Assembly (NCBI GenBank): GCA_945900935.1
Contig: CAMDKT010000195.1
Coordinates: forward strand, 1-9,300
Direction of reading: 5' to 3'
From: Candidatus Sulfopaludibacter sp. SbA3
GTDB taxonomy: Bacteria; Acidobacteriota; Terriglobia; Bryobacterales; Bryobacteraceae
Length of the DNA: 9,300 nucleotides
Shown: positions 5,923 through 9,300 of the stretch, one piece after another
Numbering within the stretch: the stretch's first letter is position 1
Layout of the letters: each line of letters opens with the position of its first letter
The notes under the pieces: generated by a model
The model's input: the letters and a program-made list of their open reading frames with translations, nothing else
Databases searched by the model: none
What the model was told of the DNA's origin: nothing
Program-made: the position numbers and the translations under genes

Positions 5923-8595
5923 ATGAGGGCCCTTCTTGCCGCACTCTTTTTTTTCGTCGCCATCACCGCCGCCGACTATCGTCCGCCGGCCGGCGTCCGG
6001 CCCGTCATTAAACGCCCCGGTGGCGAATCCATCATCCCCGGCGGCCGCTACATCGCCCCGCTCGGCCGACAGTTTCAAACCGGCCCCGGACCTTGGGGCC
6101 TCGCCATTTCCCCCAACGGCAAACGCGTTGTCTCCGCGGATGGCGGTCCGCGCGGCTTCTCGCTGACCCTCCTGGACCGCCGCAACGACGGCTGGCGCAT
6201 CGAGCACCGCGAAGCCTCTCGCAAAAAGGACGACGAGCCCGAGGAAGAAGACGAATTCCGATCCATCTTCATGGGCCTCGCCTTCGAAAACAACGATGAC
6301 GTCTACGCCAGCGAAGGCAACTCCGGCCGCGTCCGCCTGCTCGACATCGCCACCGCCAAACGCAAGCAACTCTACAATCTGAACAGCGACGGCTTCTCCG
6401 ATTCCTACACCGGCGACCTGGCCCACGACGCCAAACGCCATCTGCTCTACGTCGTCGATCAGGCCAATTTCCGCGTCGCCGTCATCGACACCCGCAAACA
6501 CCGCATCATCGCCAACGTCCGCACCGGCCGCCTCCCTTTCGCCATCACCCTTTCCCCCGACGCCAAACGCGCCTACGTCACCAACATCGGCATGTTCGCA
6601 TACAGCCCCGTCCCCGGCGCCGCTAAAAACGACGCCCGCGCCACCGGCCTTCCCTTCGCCGCCTTCGGCTTTCCGTCGAAAGAATCCGAACATGGCGTCG
6701 AACGCGTCAACGCCAGTGGCCTCACAGTGCAGATCCCCGGCCTCGGCGATCCGAACGTCAAAGAGTCGAATTCCCTAACCGTTATCGACGTCGAAAATCC
6801 CTCCAAGCCCAAGGTCGTCAAATTCATCCCCACTGGCCTGCCCTTCGGCCAGGGTTCACTCGGCGGCTCCAGTCCCAGCGCCGTCGCCGCCAACGATTCT
6901 CACGTCTACGTCGCCAACGGCCATAATGATTCCGTCACCGTCATCAACGCCAAATCGCTCGAAGTCGAAGATCAAATCCTTCTCCGCATTCCCGGTCTGG
7001 AAAATCTTCGCGGAATACTTCCCACCGGCCTCACCATCGATGGCCATACGCTCTACGTCGCCGAGGCCGGTATGAATGCCATCGGCGTTATCGATCTCAA
7101 ATCCAAAAAAGTCAAAGGGCATCTGCCCGCCGGCTGGTTCCCCACCCGTATCGCGATCCATGACGGCTCCCTGTACGTCGCCAACGCCAAAGGCAACGGC
7201 ACCGGTCCCAACGCCTCCATGACCAAGGCCCATGAGGCCAGTTTCATTACCGATCAACGCCGCGGGACCATCTCCATTTACCCCGTCCCCGATCCGGCTG
7301 ACTACGCCAAACTCACCGCGCGGGTCTTCGAATTGAACGGCTTTAACAAAGCCGCCGACCCGCCCAAACTTCCCGCCGCCATTCAATACGTCGTCGTCAT
7401 CGTCAAAGAAAACCGCACGTTTGACGAAGTCTTCGGCGACATCGTCTCCGCCGCCAACGCCCCCGTCAACGGCGCATGGGACCTCGCCCGCTACGGCCAA
7501 TATTCGGTAATCGCCAGCGAGCGCGGCGCGCTCCAGCAGCGCTTCTCCCTGCGCAACGTGAACGTCACGCCGAACCATCACGGCATCGCTGAACAGTTCG
7601 CGTTCTCAGACAATTTCTACGCAGATTCCGAAGTCTCCGTCGATGGCCACCATTGGCTGGTTGGCAGTTATCCGAACGCCTGGACCGAGTCAACCCTCAT
7701 GGCCGCCTATGGCGGTAAAAAGAACTTCCGCTTCCCAACCTCCGCCCCCGGCCGCTATCTTTTCACCGGCAGCAATTCCTCCGTTCACCCCGAAGAACAA
7801 CTCGAAGCCGGCGCGCTGTGGCACCATCTGGAGCGACACAACATCTCCTTCCGTAATTTCGGAGAAGGCTTCGAACTCTCCGGTATCGACGAAGGCCCCG
7901 GCCTGAAACCCACCGGCGCCAGGTTTCTCACCAACGTGCCGATGCCCGATCCGCTCTATCGCAACACCTCGCGCGACTACCCCGGTTACAACACCAATAT
8001 CCCCGACCAGTTCCGCGCTAGCGCCTTCATCGGCGAGATTGAAAAACGCCACATCGTCGGCAACGAACCGCTGCCGCGCTTCATTTTCATCCATCTCCCG
8101 AACGACCATACCGACAAGCCGCGCCCCGAAGACGGCTACCCCTTCACCGCCTCCTACGTCGCCGATAACGACTACGCCCTCGGACGCATCATCGAGTTCC
8201 TTAGCAAGAGTCCCTGGTGGAAACAGATGGCCGTTTTCGTCACGGAGGACGACGCGCAAGGCGGCGTCGACCACGTCGATTCACACCGCTCCGTCCTGCT
8301 CGTCGCCAGCCCCTACGCCCGCAAGAACTATGTGTCGAAGACCAACGCCAGCTTCCCGGCACTGCTGAAAACGGTGTTTCGGCTGCTCAACATGCCGCCG
8401 TTGAACCTCTTCGACGCTACCGCCTCCGACCTCTCCGATTGCTTCACCGATATCCCCGATTTCACGCCGTATACGCTGAAGTCCATTCGCCCCGAACTCT
8501 TTGATCCGGCAAAGGCCCGCGATCCGCTCGACCCTAAACCCGGCGCGCGCATGGATGATCCGCGCGTGCTGCGGGAACAGCATCAGCAGCCTTGA
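5923..8595 (+). CDS. Exported YVTN beta-propeller-phosphoesterase fusion protein
   Basis: An 890-residue secreted or periplasmic protein with a Sec signal peptide (1-17, MRALLAALFFFVAITAA). Residues about 45-460 form a beta-propeller of YVTN/NHL-like blades: repeated units such as LLYVVDQANFRVAVIDTR (174-191), RAYVTN (216-221), HVYVANGHNDSVTVINA (327-343), LYVAEAGMNAIGVIDL (377-392) and LYVAN (417-421). An acidic, Lys-rich stretch (100-111, KKDDEPEEEDE) interrupts an early blade. Residues about 487-810 match the phosphoesterase family that includes bacterial phospholipase C and acid phosphatases, in the alkaline-phosphatase-like superfamily: VVIVKENRTFDEVFGD (491-506) with Glu496 and Asn497, GHHW (575-578), HLPNDHT (724-730), the metal-binding FVTEDDAQGG (772-781) and DHVDSHR (783-789). 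Substrate unknown; phosphate-ester hydrolysis outside the cytoplasm is likely. Codons end very often in C. It diverges from the NIPSNAP operon. An upstream ATG at 5906 gives only a six-codon frame that overlaps this start. Confidence 0.92.
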   Translation: MRALLAALFFFVAITAADYRPPAGVRPVIKRPGGESIIPGGRYIAPLGRQFQTGPGPWGLAISPNGKRVVSADGGPRGFSLTLLDRRNDGWRIEHREASRKKDDEPEEEDEFRSIFMGLAFENNDDVYASEGNSGRVRLLDIATAKRKQLYNLNSDGFSDSYTGDLAHDAKRHLLYVVDQANFRVAVIDTRKHRIIANVRTGRLPFAITLSPDAKRAYVTNIGMFAYSPVPGAAKNDARATGLPFAAFGFPSKESEHGVERVNASGLTVQIPGLGDPNVKESNSLTVIDVENPSKPKVVKFIPTGLPFGQGSLGGSSPSAVAANDSHVYVANGHNDSVTVINAKSLEVEDQILLRIPGLENLRGILPTGLTIDGHTLYVAEAGMNAIGVIDLKSKKVKGHLPAGWFPTRIAIHDGSLYVANAKGNGTGPNASMTKAHEASFITDQRRGTISIYPVPDPADYAKLTARVFELNGFNKAADPPKLPAAIQYVVVIVKENRTFDEVFGDIVSAANAPVNGAWDLARYGQYSVIASERGALQQRFSLRNVNVTPNHHGIAEQFAFSDNFYADSEVSVDGHHWLVGSYPNAWTESTLMAAYGGKKNFRFPTSAPGRYLFTGSNSSVHPEEQLEAGALWHHLERHNISFRNFGEGFELSGIDEGPGLKPTGARFLTNVPMPDPLYRNTSRDYPGYNTNIPDQFRASAFIGEIEKRHIVGNEPLPRFIFIHLPNDHTDKPRPEDGYPFTASYVADNDYALGRIIEFLSKSPWWKQMAVFVTEDDAQGGVDHVDSHRSVLLVASPYARKNYVSKTNASFPALLKTVFRLLNMPPLNLFDATASDLSDCFTDIPDFTPYTLKSIRPELFDPAKARDPLDPKPGARMDDPRVLREQHQQP

Positions 8596-8603
8596 TCGCG
8601 CCG

Positions 8604-9074
8604 CTAGACGGTGGTGCGGTCAAGTCGTTTCATGCGAAAGTCGATTGTCACTCGCTCAACGAGGGATAGTGGTTCGCGGTCCATTCGCCGGGACTGCTCG
8701 TCAAGAAGCGAAACCAGCCGTCCGTGAATGTGGCGCTCCAATTTTAGATCACTTTCGGTTCTCTTCAGTTTCCTGAGCTGTAATACAACTGCCACTACGA
8801 GATACGGAGTCAATAGGCCAACTAACAGTCCGACGAAGGGGGCGGCCCCTCCAAGCCCGAATTCCTTGCCAACAACAATCGCGCGTCCCGTCGCTAGTAC
8901 AAGGATACCTGTGACGAGTATGTAGCCAATGGATCTCAGATACGTCTCCTGCCGCGTGTCAATCAATCTATCGATTGAGGCCGTTGACCTCTCGGCCATT
9001 GAAAGGAGTTCATCCAGTTCTTTCTTAATGCTTTCCTGCCTATTACTTTCCTGAGATATTGAAACTGGCGTCAT
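8604..9074 (-). CDS. Two-helix membrane protein with helical arms, unknown function
   Basis: A 156-residue protein with no recognised family. Residues 9-45 form a charged, probably coiled helix (ESNRQESIKKELDELLS). Two hydrophobic segments follow, about 47-68 (IGYILVTGILVLATGRAIVVG) and 76-99 (GAAPFVGLLVGLLTPYLVVAVVL), then a second long charged helix (100-135) and a short tail. This hairpin membrane layout recalls small two-TM effector or scaffold proteins, but no specific motif supports that. Its ATG overlaps the TGA of the upstream gene as ATGA, and GGAGG lies 7 nt upstream, so the two are translationally linked. Its base composition is clearly less GC-rich than the genes to its left, suggesting a different history. 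Its stop lies 8 bp from the stop of the convergent phosphoesterase gene, with no terminator between. Confidence 0.75.
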   Translation of the reverse strand: MTPVSISQESNRQESIKKELDELLSMAERSTASIDRLIDTRQETYLRSIGYILVTGILVLATGRAIVVGKEFGLGGAAPFVGLLVGLLTPYLVVAVVLQLRKLKRTESDLKLERHIHGRLVSLLDEQSRRMDREPLSLVERVTIDFRMKRLDRTTV

Positions 9075-9300
9075 TTACGGGCCTCCGAGATCGCGGCAAT
9101 CGATTCCATGAATTGCCGGAGTATTTCATCCTGTTCCCGTCGCTGAAGCGACGACGGAACATTACTGCCATGCCACGAAAAGTCCGTTTCATAGGCGCAA
9201 GCTTGAATTACATGAACGGCAAAGTTGCTTGAGCCGATCTGCCCCTGAAACTCTCTCAAGGTTCCGCCGAACTCGCCCGTTCCGTCCGGGTGATAATGAT
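9071..9300 (-). CDS. C-terminal end of an unrecognised protein, cut by window edge
   Basis: The minus-strand frame is open from the right edge to TGA at 9073-9071. A TTG at 9259 could start a 62-residue protein, but the frame continues without stop to position 9300 with protein-like sequence (HYHPDGTGEFGGTLREF), so the gene more likely begins beyond the window. The visible 76 residues contain SNFAVHVIQACAYETDFSWHG and end in a charged helix, RREQDEILRQFMESIAAISEARK. No domain is recognised and no membrane segment is seen. It overlaps the following two-TM membrane protein by 4 bp (ATGA), so the products probably act together. Composition is lower in GC than the rest of the window. Confidence 0.6.
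   Translation of the reverse strand, partial: HYHPDGTGEFGGTLREFQGQIGSSNFAVHVIQACAYETDFSWHGSNVPSSLQRREQDEILRQFMESIAAISEARK
9082..9086 (-). promoter_or_regulatory. Ribosome binding site inside the upstream gene
   Basis: GGAGG on the minus strand, 7 nt before ATG 9074 and inside the 3' end of the upstream frame. It shows that the two-TM membrane gene can recruit ribosomes itself as well as by ATGA coupling. Confidence 0.6.

Noticed and set aside
5878..6693. 271-codon minus-strand frame, very Gly/Val/Asp-rich
   Set aside because: Antisense of the propeller domain; its composition reflects the complement of C-ending codons.
8596..8620. Possible terminator between convergent genes (CCGC...GCGG)
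   Set aside because: Only a 4-bp stem and no T-run on either strand.

Overview
The window is high-GC DNA (roughly 60% by eye) carrying mostly exported enzymes: two sulfatases, a cytochrome-PQQ quinoprotein, a YVTN-propeller phosphoesterase, and a secreted hypothetical protein of a kind common in Acidobacteriota. Together with a NIPSNAP protein, this content most resembles a soil acidobacterium of the Solibacter/Bryobacter type. That assignment is inferred from gene content; there is no rRNA or other marker gene here.

Layout. Positions 1-467 (minus) hold the N-terminal third of an arylsulfatase-type sulfatase that runs off the left edge. Head-to-head with it, across a 37-bp gap, is a complete second sulfatase on the plus strand (505-1875, GTG start). 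A secreted protein of unknown function follows (2025-2729, plus). Its stop codon directly abuts the stop of a convergent minus-strand gene for a 791-residue exported dehydrogenase, with two N-terminal haem c sites and a C-terminal PQQ propeller (5105 to 2730). This gene lies 40 bp downstream of a NIPSNAP-family gene (5850 to 5146), and the two probably form an operon. Diverging from that operon across 72 bp is a large exported protein combining a YVTN beta-propeller with a phosphoesterase domain (5923-8595, plus). The last 700 bases are less GC-rich and hold two minus-strand genes that overlap by ATGA: a two-helix membrane protein with flanking helical arms (9074 to 8604) and, upstream of it, the C-terminal end of an unrecognised protein entering from the right edge.

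How they fit together. The two sulfatases suggest removal of sulfate from exogenous polysaccharides or glycosaminoglycan-like substrates. The quinoprotein would oxidise an alcohol or sugar in the periplasm and pass electrons through its own haems; its metal-site motif (Asp-Trp-Asp) is of the type linked to lanthanide use. The phosphoesterase may release phosphate from an extracytoplasmic substrate. All four enzymes act outside the cytoplasm, which fits scavenging of complex organic matter. No CRISPR array, tRNA, rRNA, insertion sequence or convincing rho-independent terminator was seen. The points most worth a second look are the quinoprotein's metal site and domain order, the compact divergent and convergent gene junctions, and the lower-GC membrane-protein cassette at the right edge.
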